DNA of 64,000 bases from Halothiobacillus sp. (GCA_020061705.1 JAGUXT010000055.1:124001-188000), one strand, 5' to 3'; positions 25,061 through 35,698 are shown, counted from the stretch's first letter. The notes: generated from the sequence alone by a model not told the origin. A program made the numbers and translations.

Positions 25061-25160
25061 GGACTTACGCAAAACCGCCCCAGCGGCGTTAAAGCGTCTC
25101 GCCGTACTAACTGTACTGTCTTCGTCGCTTTGCCTTGCTGGAACGCTCTTGCGTAAGTCA
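25061..25160. repeat. MITE-like element, copy A, upstream of mtnA
   Basis: About 100 bp bounded by GACTTACGCAA (25062) and TTGCGTAAGTC (25149-25159). It is about 80 percent identical to copy B at 53093-53199 over its whole length, including the internal CCAGCGGCGTT and GCCTTGCTGGAAC blocks. It has no coding capacity, so a small non-autonomous element is likely. It ends 34 bp before mtnA. Confidence 0.8.
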
Positions 25161-25193
25161 AAAAAGGTTAAAATTCAAAAAATTAGGTGCGAT

Positions 25194-26210
25194 ATGCAGC
25201 AATTTGACACGGTGCGTGCCATGCGTTGGACAGGCCGAACACTTGAACTTCTCGATCAGCGTCGTTTACCGCATGAACAGGTTTACCTTGTCTGTACCAG
25301 TGCGCAGAGCGTGGCTGAGGCCATCCGCGACATGGTGGTTCGTGGAGCGCCTGCGATTGGCGTGGCGGCTGCATTCGGTGTAGTGCTGGCGGCGCAATAT
25401 GCTGCTGATGTGGCGTGGGTTCGTCAGGAAATACAAAAGCTTGCCGAATCCCGTCCTACAGCGGTGAATTTATTCTGGGCTTTGGAGCGTATGGGCAGGG
25501 TGTTGGATGCGGGCGGCAATGCAGCGCGTTTGGAAGAGGAAGCCTTGAGCATTGAGGCCGAGGATATTGCCGCGAATCGACGCATGGGCGAGTTGGGCTC
25601 GGCCCTGATTGAGCCTGGCAAGTCTGTATTGACACATTGCAATACAGGTTCATTGGCAACCGCAGGTTATGGCACGGCCTTGGGTGTGATCCGTAGTGCC
25701 TACGCACAACAGCGCATCACGCAGGTTTTTGCTGATGAAACTCGCCCTTGGTTGCAGGGCGCACGCCTGACCGCCTGGGAATTGCAGCAGGATGGTATTC
25801 CCGTGACTTTACAGTGCGAAGGCGCGGCGGCCAGCCTGATGCGCACGGGACAGGTGGGTTGGGTCATCGTCGGCGCTGATCGCATTACTGCCAATGGCGA
25901 TACAGCCAACAAAATCGGCACCTACGGCCTGGCGATTCTGGCCCGTCACCACGGGCTCAAGTTCATGGTGGTTGCACCATCGACAACTTTTGACCTGAGC
26001 CTGGCGCACGGCGACCTGATCCCGATTGAAACCCGTCCTATGGTCGAGGTCACGTCGGTGGCGGGCGTGCCGATTGCGCCTGAAGGCGTCGAGGCGTGGA
26101 ATCCATCGTTTGATGTCACTCCGGCGGCATTGATTGACGCGATTGTGACTGAGCGCGGTGTGATCGTGCAGCCGACGACGGACGCGGTGCGGGCGCTGCT
26201 GGCAAACTGA
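25194..26210 (+). CDS. mtnA: Methylthioribose-1-phosphate isomerase
   Basis: A 338-residue eIF2B-like enzyme of the methionine salvage pathway that converts methylthioribose 1-phosphate to methylthioribulose 1-phosphate. RGAPAIG near the N-terminus, the [14 protein letters not shown] segment with its catalytic cysteine, and [19 protein letters not shown] with the catalytic aspartate are all present. ATG 25194 has AGGTG upstream; longer in-frame starts fall in the MITE-like element. No other salvage genes are nearby. Confidence 0.95.
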   Translation: MQQFDTVRAMRWTGRTLELLDQRRLPHEQVYLVCTSAQSVAEAIRDMVVRGAPAIGVAAAFGVVLAAQYAADVAWVRQEIQKLAESRPTAVNLFWALERMGRVLDAGGNAARLEEEALSIEAEDIAANRRMGELGSALIEPGKSVLTHCNTGSLATAGYGTALGVIRSAYAQQRITQVFADETRPWLQGARLTAWELQQDGIPVTLQCEGAAASLMRTGQVGWVIVGADRITANGDTANKIGTYGLAILARHHGLKFMVVAPSTTFDLSLAHGDLIPIETRPMVEVTSVAGVPIAPEGVEAWNPSFDVTPAALIDAIVTERGVIVQPTTDAVRALLAN

Positions 26211-26279
26211 TTTGCGGAACTTGTTGTGGCGTTCTATGCTCGCAGTAACTAATCGTTTCTAGATAATCTGAAACACATC

Positions 26280-26642
26280 ATGAAGCTGCTACGCCATCTG
26301 CTTATCCTGCTGCTTACCATTGTGCTCCCTGTACAGGGAATCGCCGGGGTGAGCATGAGCATGTGCAGCATGGATAAGGTGCCTCAGACTGCGCTTGCCG
26401 TGCATGATGCTGGTGCTGCGGTTTGCCATCACAACGTCGATGAGCGTATGGCCGATGGCATGGACAACACCGCGCAACTTTCTGATAACTGCCCGCACTG
26501 CTTTGCACTGGCGCATTTTATTGCGGCACCTGCCCGGGTGTTTTTGCGTGAGCGCTTGCCTGACGACGTGATCGTGCTGCACAGCGCGCATTTTTCTTCG
26601 TACATTCCATTGCCGCCGCTGCGCCCCCCGCTCTTCCTCTGA
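26280..26642 (+). CDS. Small secreted Cys/His-rich protein at the head of the copper cluster
   Basis: A 120-residue protein with a signal peptide (about 22 residues), Met/Cys residues just after it (SMSMCSMD), a CHHN and a CPHC motif and a proline-rich end (LPPLRPPLFL). This resembles the short DUF2946/CopL-type proteins often found first in copper-resistance operons, though I cannot confirm the family by eye. Candidate periplasmic copper binder or sensor. No strong ribosome-binding site is seen. Confidence 0.75.
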   Translation: MKLLRHLLILLLTIVLPVQGIAGVSMSMCSMDKVPQTALAVHDAGAAVCHHNVDERMADGMDNTAQLSDNCPHCFALAHFIAAPARVFLRERLPDDVIVLHSAHFSSYIPLPPLRPPLFL

Positions 26643-26651
26643 TTTTGAAGC

Positions 26652-26692
26652 GCCGTGTCATGCCCCGTTCCGTCAGGACGGGGATGCACGGC
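26652..26692. promoter_or_regulatory. Long hairpin between the two small copper-cluster genes
   Basis: GCCGTG and CCCCGT pair with ACGGGG and CACGGC across a 9-base loop, with a small internal bulge. It lies just after the first small gene and 35 bp before the start of the next. There is no T-run, so it may protect mRNA or attenuate and is not an obvious terminator. Confidence 0.45.
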
Positions 26693-26726
26693 ATGGTCTT
26701 TAATTCAGATTGAGGAGGGCTTTGAT

Positions 26727-27065
26727 ATGAACCTTCGATTTTCGCCTGCGGCAGGCTTTGCCTTGCTGCTGTGCCTGCCCTTGAGTCTTGCGGCGCAGGA
26801 TGAGCCTGCTCCGGCCATGGCTCCGACCATGACTTCAACTACGGCAATGCCACGTGTCGATCAAGCCGACGCGCTGCTTGCGCCGCTTGAATATCACTCG
26901 GTTTTTCTCGATTACATTCCCTTTCAACCCGCCGAGCTTCTGCCCTGGCTTGATGCCAATGCTCGCGTCGCCGGGGCATCCGGCCATGCTGGACATGGCT
27001 CGATGCCGATGGGTGAACATGCCCAACATGGCCACACTCAACATGACATGGGAGGTGCGAAATGA
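26727..27065 (+). CDS. Small secreted His/Met-rich protein of the copper cluster
   Basis: A 112-residue protein with a signal peptide ending near SLAAQ. The C-terminal 30 residues are loaded with His, Met and Gly (GHAGHGSMPMGEHAQHG and similar), as in periplasmic copper buffers. The start has GAGGAGGG upstream. The stop overlaps the next gene by 4 bp (ATGA), so it is translated together with the TolC-like protein. I do not recognise a named family; copper binding is inference from composition and neighbours. Confidence 0.82.
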   Translation: MNLRFSPAAGFALLLCLPLSLAAQDEPAPAMAPTMTSTTAMPRVDQADALLAPLEYHSVFLDYIPFQPAELLPWLDANARVAGASGHAGHGSMPMGEHAQHGHTQHDMGGAK

Positions 27066-28498
27066 ACGCTTTCATGGCTCATGCGCGCATCCCGGGTTTG
27101 CGGGCGCTTGGGTTGACTATGGCCGCTTTGACCTTGGCCGGTTGCGCGACGCTTCAGCCGGATGCGGGCTTAAGCGGCGTGCAACGCGAGGCCGATGCGC
27201 GCCTGCTGGCGGGTGAGAAGCAAGCGCTGCCCAAGCAGGGCGAAGATGTCAGCACGCTGCTTGCTGAGCTACTCAAAAAACAGCCGCTAAGTGCAGACGA
27301 TGCAGTACGTATCGCGCTGCTGAATAACCCGGCCTTGCGCATGTACTTGTCCGATCTGGGGATTGCCGATGCCGAGCGCGTGCAGGCGGGGCGTCTGCGC
27401 AACCCCGGTTTCAGCTATTCACGCACCGAGCAGGGGGCGGAAATCGAAATTGAGCGCCAGTTTGTGTTCGGTATTTTCGATCTGCTGACCATGCCCGCGC
27501 GCATGGAGATTGCCGAAGATCAGCTGGAGGCTGCGCGCTTGCGCACAAGCCAGATGGTGCTGGGCATTGCCTTGGAGACGCGCAAGGCATGGGTTGATGC
27601 GCTCGCCGCCGAAGAAAGCCTGCGCTACTGGCGTCAGGTCAACGAGGCGGCCAAGGCAAGTGCCGAACTGGGCAAGCGCATGAGCGCGGCGGGCAACTGG
27701 GGCGTGCGCGAACAGGCGCGCGAACAGGCGTTTTACGCCGATGCCACGGCGCGGCTGGCCTTGGCGCAGCAGCATGGCGTGGAGACGCGCGAGCGCCTGA
27801 TTCGTCAACTGGGCCTGTGGGGCGCGCAGACGGCCTTCACCCTGCCGGAGCGTCTGCCCGAACTTCCAGCCCAGGCGCGCACGCAGCTTGATGTCGAGCA
27901 GCAGGCCTTGCGCGAGCGTTTGGATGTGCAGCAGGCGCGTCAACAAGCCGTGGCGCTGTCCAAGACCCTGGATCTGAGCGAGGCGACACGTTTTGGCAAT
28001 GTGCTGGATGTGGCTGCGCTCAATACCAGCTACAACGAAAACCTGCCCACCAAGCGCGGTTATGAAATCGAGATCGTCTTGCCGATTTTTGATCTGGGCG
28101 AAGCGCGTATCGCGCGCAACGAGGCGGTGTACATGCAGGCGGTGGAAACCTTACGCGCCACGGCGATCCAGGCGCGTTCCGAGGCGCGCGAAGCCTATCT
28201 GCGCTATCGCACCGCATATGACCTGGCAAGGCACTACCGCCATGAAATCGTGCCGCTGCGTCAGCGTATCGCCGAAGAAAACGTGCTGCGCTACAACGAC
28301 ATGTTGATTGGCGTTTTCGAGCTTTTGGCCGATGCGCGCGTGCAGATTCAGGCGGTGATTGGCGCCATCGAAGCGCAACGTGTGTTCTGGCAGGCCGAAG
28401 CCGATCTGCGCATGGCGCTGGGCGTAGGCAGTCCCCAATCCAGCCGCATGATGCTTGCCGCCCCTGCTGCCGCTGAAGATGCAGCGGGCGGTCACTAA
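27062..28498 (+). CDS. TolC-family outer membrane lipoprotein
   Basis: A 478-residue outer membrane efflux protein with a lipoprotein signal (LTLAGC, acylated Cys28) and two long coiled-coil halves containing the paired EARxRxL...EAREAYLRY type repeats of TolC/CusC. CusC-like proteins normally work with a membrane fusion protein and an RND pump, but neither is coded here. It sits between a His/Met-rich peptide and a multicopper oxidase, so a role in copper export is likely. Confidence 0.9.
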   Translation: MNAFMAHARIPGLRALGLTMAALTLAGCATLQPDAGLSGVQREADARLLAGEKQALPKQGEDVSTLLAELLKKQPLSADDAVRIALLNNPALRMYLSDLGIADAERVQAGRLRNPGFSYSRTEQGAEIEIERQFVFGIFDLLTMPARMEIAEDQLEAARLRTSQMVLGIALETRKAWVDALAAEESLRYWRQVNEAAKASAELGKRMSAAGNWGVREQAREQAFYADATARLALAQQHGVETRERLIRQLGLWGAQTAFTLPERLPELPAQARTQLDVEQQALRERLDVQQARQQAVALSKTLDLSEATRFGNVLDVAALNTSYNENLPTKRGYEIEIVLPIFDLGEARIARNEAVYMQAVETLRATAIQARSEAREAYLRYRTAYDLARHYRHEIVPLRQRIAEENVLRYNDMLIGVFELLADARVQIQAVIGAIEAQRVFWQAEADLRMALGVGSPQSSRMMLAAPAAAEDAAGGH

Positions 28499-28516
28499 TT
28501 TGACGAGATAAATATC

Positions 28517-29887
28517 ATGAGTACACGTCGAGATTTTTTATTCAAGGCGGGTTTTGCCGCTTTAGCCAGTGGCTTGGTACACAAAAGCGCGCTGGCGGCG
28601 CTGCCCGAAGTCGCGGTGATGGATCACGCCGGCACGCAAGCCCCTGTCGCACCCACGCAGGGACGTCCCTACAACCCGGTGGTCACGCTGAATGGCTGGA
28701 CGCTGCCGTTTCGCATGAATCAGGGTGTGAAGGAATTTCACCTGGTGGCCGAGCCGGTGGTGCGCGAAATCGCCCCCGGCATGAACGCCAGGCTTTGGGG
28801 CTACAACGGCCAGAGTCCCGGCCCGACCATCGAGGCGGTCGAGGGCGACCGGGTGCGACTGTTCGTCACCAACCGCCTGCCTGAAGTCACCACGATCCAC
28901 TGGCATGGCCAACGCCTGCCCAATGGCATGGACGGCGTGGCCGGTCTGACCCAGCCGGCCATTCCGCCGGGGCAGACCTATGTTTATGAGTTCACCCTGC
29001 GGCGCAGCGGCACCTTCATGTACCACCCGCACGCCGACGAGATGACGCAGATGGCGATGGGCATGATGGGTATGTTCATCGTTCACCCCAAAGACCCTGC
29101 GTTTATGCCGGTGGATCGGGACTTCTGTTTTTTGCTCAACAGCTATGACATCGACCCCGGTAGTTACACCCCGCGTGTCAACACCATGCTGGATTTCAAT
29201 ATCTGGACGTTCAACAGCCGCGCCTTTCCCGGCATTGACCCGCTGGTATGCCGACATGGGGATCGGGTGCGCATCCGCGTCGGCAACCTGACCATGACCA
29301 ATCACCCCATCCACCTGCACGGCCACGAATTTGAAGTCACCGGCACCGACGGCGGCTGGACGCGCCCCGAATCACGCTGGCCGGAGGTGACGACGGATAT
29401 TGCCGTCGGCCAGATGCGCGCCATCGAATTCGATGCCACGGAGGAGGGCGACTGGGCGTTTCACTGCCACAAGTCGCACCACACCATGAACGCCATGGGG
29501 CATAACGTGCCCACCATGATCGGAGTCGAACAAGACGGCATCGCCGAAAAAATCAGCAGCCTCATCCCCGATTACATGGTGATGGGCGACAAGGGGATGC
29601 ACGACATGGCCGCCATGGAAATGCCCTTGCCCGACAACACCCTGCCGATGATGACCGGCTTCGGCCAGTTTGGCCCCATAGGCATGGGCGGCATGTTCAC
29701 CACGGTGAAAATCCGCAAGGGGCTCGCCCCCGGCAACTACAAAGATCCGGGCGACTACAAGCAGCCCAAGGGCAGCCGTGCTTACGTCTGGAAGGGACGC
29801 GCCCTTCCTGAACCACGTCGCGCCAAAACCGCAGCCACGGCGCCAACCGTGACGGTGCGCAAGCCGTCCGGCCACAGCGACCATTGA
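28517..29887 (+). CDS. Tat-exported multicopper oxidase (CopA/CueO type)
   Basis: A 456-residue enzyme that probably oxidises Cu(I) in the periplasm. The Tat signal has RRDFLFK at residues 4-10. The copper ligands are in place: HWH (128-130), HPH (170-172), HPIHLHGH (264-271) and HCHKSHHTMNAM (317-328), with C318, H323 and axial M328 for the type 1 site. A Met-rich stretch follows (about 360-400). It is separated from the TolC-like gene by 18 bp, so the two are in one operon. Confidence 0.95.
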   Translation: MSTRRDFLFKAGFAALASGLVHKSALAALPEVAVMDHAGTQAPVAPTQGRPYNPVVTLNGWTLPFRMNQGVKEFHLVAEPVVREIAPGMNARLWGYNGQSPGPTIEAVEGDRVRLFVTNRLPEVTTIHWHGQRLPNGMDGVAGLTQPAIPPGQTYVYEFTLRRSGTFMYHPHADEMTQMAMGMMGMFIVHPKDPAFMPVDRDFCFLLNSYDIDPGSYTPRVNTMLDFNIWTFNSRAFPGIDPLVCRHGDRVRIRVGNLTMTNHPIHLHGHEFEVTGTDGGWTRPESRWPEVTTDIAVGQMRAIEFDATEEGDWAFHCHKSHHTMNAMGHNVPTMIGVEQDGIAEKISSLIPDYMVMGDKGMHDMAAMEMPLPDNTLPMMTGFGQFGPIGMGGMFTTVKIRKGLAPGNYKDPGDYKQPKGSRAYVWKGRALPEPRRAKTAATAPTVTVRKPSGHSDH

Positions 29888-29908
29888 ATCAAACACGAGG
29901 ACAACATT

Positions 29909-30304
29909 ATGAAAACCACCCAATCGTCTATCACCGTCGGCCTTTTGGCGCTCACGCTCAGTTTCGGCGCCCAGGTGAATGTTTTGGCCGCCGAAACCCA
30001 CGCCGACCACGATCACAGCACGCCTGAAGACATGCAAAAACATCAGGAGCTGCTGCAAAAGGATGCGCAGACCGCTCAGGCGACCAGCGATGCCATGTCC
30101 GATGGCGAAGTGCGCAAAGTAGATAAATCTGCAGCCAAGGTCACCATTAAGCATGGTCCACTGCCCAAGCTGGGCATGGGCGCCATGACGATGGTTTTTC
30201 GCGTCGCCGACCCGGCCATGCTCGACAAGCTCAAAGCCGGAGACAAAATTCGCTTCCAGGCCGAAAGCGTCAACGGCGCACTGACCGTGACCAAAATCGA
30301 GTGA
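29909..30304 (+). CDS. CusF-like periplasmic copper-binding protein
   Basis: A 131-residue protein with a signal peptide (cleavage near residue 28), an acidic/His-rich linker (HADHDHSTPED) and a C-terminal CusF OB-fold domain. The copper site region reads H82 ... M90-G-A-M93-T-M95, so His and both Met ligands of CusF are kept, while the tryptophan that caps Cu(I) in E. coli CusF is a methionine. It is the last gene of the copper cluster and a candidate metallochaperone. Confidence 0.88.
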   Translation: MKTTQSSITVGLLALTLSFGAQVNVLAAETHADHDHSTPEDMQKHQELLQKDAQTAQATSDAMSDGEVRKVDKSAAKVTIKHGPLPKLGMGAMTMVFRVADPAMLDKLKAGDKIRFQAESVNGALTVTKIE

Positions 30305-30341
30305 AGGAACTGCATGTTGTCTCTGCCCAATCAGCCCTACC

Positions 30342-30460
30342 GAATCCGGTGCACGCCCGGATTCAGTAGCGACAAATCAATCACTTTCGTGATTGATTTG
30401 CGTGCGGGACATCCATGTCCCGCCATAACAGCCTGCTGACACAGTACTTCAGCAGCCTGT
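30342..30460. repeat. Four consecutive hairpins after the copper cluster
   Basis: Perfect or near-perfect inverted repeats follow each other: GAATCCGG/CCGGATTC (30342-30364), CAAATCAATCAC/GTGATTGATTTG (30373-30400), GCGGGACAT/ATGTCCCGC (30404-30423) and ACAGCCTGCTGA/TCAGCAGCCTGT (30428-30460, one mismatch). None has a long T-run. They may end or protect the copper mRNA, or be the remains of mobile-element ends. Confidence 0.7.
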
Positions 30461-30615
30461 CGAACCTGAGACGATCTGGCTGCAAAAGCCGCAAACTGAT
30501 CCGTATTTAACCGATTTTTTGAGCCAATAATCCCGCCATTGCCAAAAAAAAACGTCAAAATTCGTCCTCGGTCGGTGGCTATTTCGCTTAAGCCGCTCAA
30601 GTCCGACAGGCTGCT
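30451..30615. mobile_element. Small inverted-repeat element upstream of gyrA (MITE or IS remnant)
   Basis: The 20-bp ends AGCAGCCTGTCGAACCTGAG (30451-30470) and the inverse CTCAAGTCCGACAGGCTGCT (30596-30615) match at 18 of 20 positions. The 125 bp between them carry no gene. The right end is about 20 bp from the likely gyrA -10 box. This looks like a non-autonomous element or the joined ends of a deleted IS. Confidence 0.65.
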
Positions 30616-30633
30616 AGCCTTTCGCGTCACTGT

Positions 30634-30641
30634 GGTATAGT
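30634..30641 (+). promoter_or_regulatory. Candidate extended -10 promoter of gyrA
   Basis: TGGTATAGT (30633-30641) fits an extended -10 box (TGn-TATAAT with one mismatch), 58 bp before gyrA. No good -35 is seen; its place is next to the end of the inverted-repeat element. Confidence 0.4.
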
Positions 30642-30698
30642 TCCCAACCTTGTTTAACAGTTCGTTCATAGAACCCATGATATTGAGAGCGGGTGTAC

Positions 30699-33374
30699 AT
30701 GGCTGATTTCGCCAAGGAAGTTTTACCGGTCAATCTCGAAGACGAGATGCGCCAGTCCTACATGGAATACGCGATGAGCGTCATTGTGGGGCGCGCCCTG
30801 CCTGATGTTCGCGATGGCATGAAACCTGTGCACCGTCGCGCTCTGTTTGCGATGAGCGAACAGAATAATGATTGGAACAAGCCCTACAAGAAGTCCGCCC
30901 GCCTGGTGGGTGACATCATGGGTAAGTATCACCCTCACGGCGACTCGGCGATTTACGACACCATCGTGCGCATGGCACAGCCGTTTTCGCTGCGCTACAT
31001 GCTGGTCGATGGCCAGGGTAACTTCGGTTCGGTGGATGGTGATGCTCCAGCGGCGATGCGTTATACCGAAATCCGCATGTCGCGTATTGCTCACGAATTG
31101 CTGGCCGATATTGACAAGGACACCGTTGATTTTGCGCCCAACTACGATGGCTCCGAGCGCGAGCCGGTCGTTTTCCCCGCCCGTATCCCCAATCTGCTGA
31201 TCAATGGCTCGTCTGGCATCGCCGTGGGCATGGCCACCAATATCCCGCCGCATAACCTGGGCGAAGTGATTGACGCCTGTCTGGCTCTGATTGATGACGA
31301 ACATGTCGATACCGAGCGCTTGTTGGAGCTGGTGCCAGGGCCGGACTTTCCCACCGCCGGGATTATTTTCGGTGGTGCCGGGCTGCGTGAGGCCTATTTG
31401 ACGGGTCGTGGTCGCATTCAAGTGCGCGCGCGTGCTCGCATTGAGGAAGACGAACGCGGTCATCAGACCATTATCATTTCCGAGCTGCCATATCAGGTGA
31501 ATAAGGCGCGTTTGATCGAACGTATCGCCGAGTTGGTTAAAGAAAAGAAAATCGAAGGTATTTCCGCGCTGCGTGACGAATCCGACAAGGACGGGATGCG
31601 TGTTGTCATTGAAGTCAAACGCGGTGAAATGGCCGAGGTGCTGCTGAATAATCTGTACCAGCAAACCCAGTTGCAGACCGTGTTTGGTTTGAACATGGTG
31701 GCCTTGGTGGATGGGCAGCCACGCACCTTGCCCTTGCGCGACATGCTTGAAGCCTTCCTGCGCCATCGTCGTGATGTAGTGACTCGCCGTACCTTGTTTG
31801 AATTGCGCAAGGCACGTGATCGCGCACATATTTTGGAAGGACTGGCGGTCGCGCTGGCGAACATTGATGAAATCATCGCCTTGATCAAAGCCGCCGCCAG
31901 CCCGGCCGAAGCCAAGGAAGGTTTGCTTTCGCGGCGCTGGAATTCGGGTGTGGTGCGCGAGATGCTTGCGCGCACTGGTGCGTCGTCTTCGCGTCCCGAT
32001 GGCTTGGATGCGGATTTCGGCATGGCAGACGACGGTACTTACCGTCTTTCAGCCACCCAGGCGCAAGCGATTCTTGAGTTGCGGCTGCATCGTTTGACCG
32101 GCCTGGAGCAGGACAAGATCGTCGGTGAGTTCGCTGAAATTCTTAACACCATTGGCGAACTACTTGAAATTCTTGGTAATCCAGATCGTATGCGTGAAGT
32201 GATTCGCGGCGAATTGGTTCAGGTGCGCACGCAGTTCGCAGATGCACGCCGCACCGAGATTCAGGCATCGCGCGCTGACCTGTCGGAAGAAGATTTGATT
32301 ACCGAAGAGCAGCGCGTGGTCACTTTGTCACATGCGGGCTACATTAAAACCCAGTCCTTGTCGGACTATGCCGCGCAACATCGCGGCGGTCGTGGCAAAA
32401 GTGCCGCCAAGGTCAAGGGCGAGGATGCTATCCAGAAATTGCTGGTTGCGAGCTCACACGACATGGTGATGATTTTCACCAGTCGTGGTCGCGTGTACTG
32501 GAAAAAAGTCTGGGAATTGCCATTGGGTAGTGGTCAGGCACGTGGACGCCCAATTGTGAATATCCTGCCACTTGAAGATAACGAGCGCATTGAGGCCTTG
32601 CTGCCGTTGCGTGACTTCTCTGGCGAGTCGTATGTCATGTTCGCCACCCAAAACGGAATTATCAAGAAGACACCTCTGGTTGAATACTCGCGTCCGCGTC
32701 AGAGCGGCATTATCGCCATTGATATTCGCGACGGTGACAGCCTGATTGGCGCAGCACTGACTGATGGCTCGCAGGACGTGATGTTGTTTACCAATGCCGG
32801 CAAGGTGATTCGCTTTGCAGAAACCGATGTGCGTTCCATGGGGCGTGGTGCGTCGGGTGTCATTGGTGTGCGCCTAGCGGAAGGCCAGGTTGTGGTATCG
32901 ATGATTATTGCCCATGGTGAGAACATGGCAGAGAGCTTGGGTGAGGGGGTGCTTGCGGGCGCGCAGGAAAACAAGGGCGACATTCTCACCGCCTCGGCTA
33001 ATGGCTACGGAAAGCGCACGCCTCTGGATGACTTTCCGCGTCATAATCGCGGAGGCCAGGGTGTCATCGCCCTGCAAACGACTGAGCGCAATGGCTTGTT
33101 GGTCGGTGCGGTGCGTGTGCTGGAAGACGATGAACTGATGCTCATTAGCGATCAAGGCACCTTGGTGCGCACGCCGGTGGCGGAGATTTCACAGGTGGGG
33201 CGCAACACGCAAGGCGTAACCTTGATTCGTTTGGGTAAAGACGAGCACCTGGTGCAGATCGAGCGTATTCAAAGCGTGGGGGATGTTGTGAGTGATGCGG
33301 AACAGACCGCCGAAACCCCAACTGCCGATGGGGCTGGTGATGACAGAGGTCATCAAGACAAAATTCAAGATTAA
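30699..33374 (+). CDS. gyrA: DNA gyrase subunit A
   Basis: An 891-residue type II topoisomerase subunit. The active-site tyrosine is in RYTEIRM. The quinolone region reads [19 protein letters not shown], so the positions equal to E. coli Ser83 and Asp87 are unmutated. The C-terminal DNA-wrapping domain has the GyrA box as QHRGGRG, with His for the usual Arg/Lys. ATG 30699 is preferred to GTG 30693. First gene of the gyrA-serC-serA-pheA series; a ParE toxin in the same window could have this enzyme as its target. Confidence 0.97.
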   Translation: MADFAKEVLPVNLEDEMRQSYMEYAMSVIVGRALPDVRDGMKPVHRRALFAMSEQNNDWNKPYKKSARLVGDIMGKYHPHGDSAIYDTIVRMAQPFSLRYMLVDGQGNFGSVDGDAPAAMRYTEIRMSRIAHELLADIDKDTVDFAPNYDGSEREPVVFPARIPNLLINGSSGIAVGMATNIPPHNLGEVIDACLALIDDEHVDTERLLELVPGPDFPTAGIIFGGAGLREAYLTGRGRIQVRARARIEEDERGHQTIIISELPYQVNKARLIERIAELVKEKKIEGISALRDESDKDGMRVVIEVKRGEMAEVLLNNLYQQTQLQTVFGLNMVALVDGQPRTLPLRDMLEAFLRHRRDVVTRRTLFELRKARDRAHILEGLAVALANIDEIIALIKAAASPAEAKEGLLSRRWNSGVVREMLARTGASSSRPDGLDADFGMADDGTYRLSATQAQAILELRLHRLTGLEQDKIVGEFAEILNTIGELLEILGNPDRMREVIRGELVQVRTQFADARRTEIQASRADLSEEDLITEEQRVVTLSHAGYIKTQSLSDYAAQHRGGRGKSAAKVKGEDAIQKLLVASSHDMVMIFTSRGRVYWKKVWELPLGSGQARGRPIVNILPLEDNERIEALLPLRDFSGESYVMFATQNGIIKKTPLVEYSRPRQSGIIAIDIRDGDSLIGAALTDGSQDVMLFTNAGKVIRFAETDVRSMGRGASGVIGVRLAEGQVVVSMIIAHGENMAESLGEGVLAGAQENKGDILTASANGYGKRTPLDDFPRHNRGGQGVIALQTTERNGLLVGAVRVLEDDELMLISDQGTLVRTPVAEISQVGRNTQGVTLIRLGKDEHLVQIERIQSVGDVVSDAEQTAETPTADGAGDDRGHQDKIQD

Positions 33375-33398
33375 TCATTAAGTTAGAGGGTTGTTTTC

Positions 33399-34493
<1,095 letters not shown>

Positions 34494-34520
34494 TAATTAA
34501 TTAATTCAAGGAGTTATACG

Positions 34521-35684
34521 ATGTTTAAGATTCTTACCCTGAACAATATTGCCGCCGTGGGCCTGGATCGTTTGCCACGCAATAATTACGAAATTGCCTC
34601 TGAAGTACAAACCCCGGATGCCATTCTGGTGCGCTCCGCCAAGATGCACGACATGCCAGTGCCTGCCAGCCTGAAGGCGATTGGTCGCGCCGGTGCCGGT
34701 GTGAATAACATCCCGGTCAAGGAGATGAGCGAGAAGGGCATTGTGGTCTTCAACGCACCGGGTGCCAACGCCAATGCGGTAAAGGAGCTGGTGGTAGCTG
34801 GCATGTTGCTGGCAGCGCGTAACATTCCACAGGCGTGGAAATTTGCGACTGAACTGAATGGGGATGACACGTTCCTGCACAAGGCGGTTGAGGATGGCAA
34901 GAAGAATTTCGTCGGCTTCGAACTGCCGGGCCGTACCTTGGGTGTGATTGGCTTGGGTGCAATTGGTGTGCGCGTGGCCAACACAGCGCGTGCCCTGGGC
35001 ATGAAGGTTGTTGGTTTTGACCCGGGCATCACGGTCGAGCGTGCGTGGGAATTGTCTGCCGATGTACAACAGGCCAGCAGCGTGGACGAGCTTTTGGCAC
35101 GTGCCGATTTCGTGACATTCCATGTCCCCTTGATTGAAGCGACCCGTAACCTGATCAACGCCGAGCGTTTGAAGTTCATGAAAGATAACGTGGTAGTGTT
35201 GAACTTCGCCCGTGAAGGCGTGGTGGATGAAGCCGCCATGGTCGCTGCCCTGGACGCTGGCAAGGCGCACGCGTATGTGTCGGATTTCCCGGTCAATGCC
35301 ACCAAGGATCACCCGCGCTGCATCACCTTGCCGCATCTGGGTGCCTCTACGGGCGAGGCCGAAGACAACTGCGCCATTATGGTGGCCGATCAGGTGCGTG
35401 ACTTCCTTGAGAATGGCAACATCCTGAATTCAGTGAATTTCCCGGAAATCAAACTGACTCGCAAGGGCGACCATCGTTTGGCGATTGCCAACAAGAACCT
35501 GCCGGACATGGTCGGTCAGATGTCGCACATCCTCGGCGCACACAAGGTCAACATCGTGCATATGGTGAACGACTCACGCGGCGATGTGGCCTACACCCTG
35601 ATCGACATTGAAGGCGACATTCCAACCGATGCGGCGGAAGCGATCCGTGGCATCAATGGTGTACTGAATGTGCGTGTGATCTAA
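34521..35684 (+). CDS. serA: D-3-phosphoglycerate dehydrogenase
   Basis: A 387-residue dehydrogenase that starts serine synthesis. The N-terminal substrate domain has GRAGAGVNNIPV; the NAD domain has GLGAIGVRVA, with LNFAREGVVDE and the catalytic LPHLGASTGEAEDN region. A single ACT domain ends the protein (about residues 320-387). The start is supported by AAGGAG. Together with serC it gives two steps of the pathway; it stands between serC and pheA, where many relatives have no gene. Confidence 0.95.
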   Translation: MFKILTLNNIAAVGLDRLPRNNYEIASEVQTPDAILVRSAKMHDMPVPASLKAIGRAGAGVNNIPVKEMSEKGIVVFNAPGANANAVKELVVAGMLLAARNIPQAWKFATELNGDDTFLHKAVEDGKKNFVGFELPGRTLGVIGLGAIGVRVANTARALGMKVVGFDPGITVERAWELSADVQQASSVDELLARADFVTFHVPLIEATRNLINAERLKFMKDNVVVLNFAREGVVDEAAMVAALDAGKAHAYVSDFPVNATKDHPRCITLPHLGASTGEAEDNCAIMVADQVRDFLENGNILNSVNFPEIKLTRKGDHRLAIANKNLPDMVGQMSHILGAHKVNIVHMVNDSRGDVAYTLIDIEGDIPTDAAEAIRGINGVLNVRVI

Positions 35685-35698
35685 GTTTGGAGACGGGT

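Noticed and set aside
30337-30678. 113-codon frame on the minus strand upstream of gyrA
   Set aside because: It runs through three hairpins and the inverted-repeat element and the gyrA promoter. The composition is not protein-like.
30723-31829. Long open frame antisense to gyrA (368 codons)
   Set aside because: It lies wholly opposite a strongly conserved gyrA, has no family signature and no ribosome-binding site. It is a by-product of GC-rich codon use.
30699-33374. Quinolone-resistance changes in gyrA
   Set aside because: The region reads GDSAIYDT, so the Ser and Asp positions are of the sensitive type.
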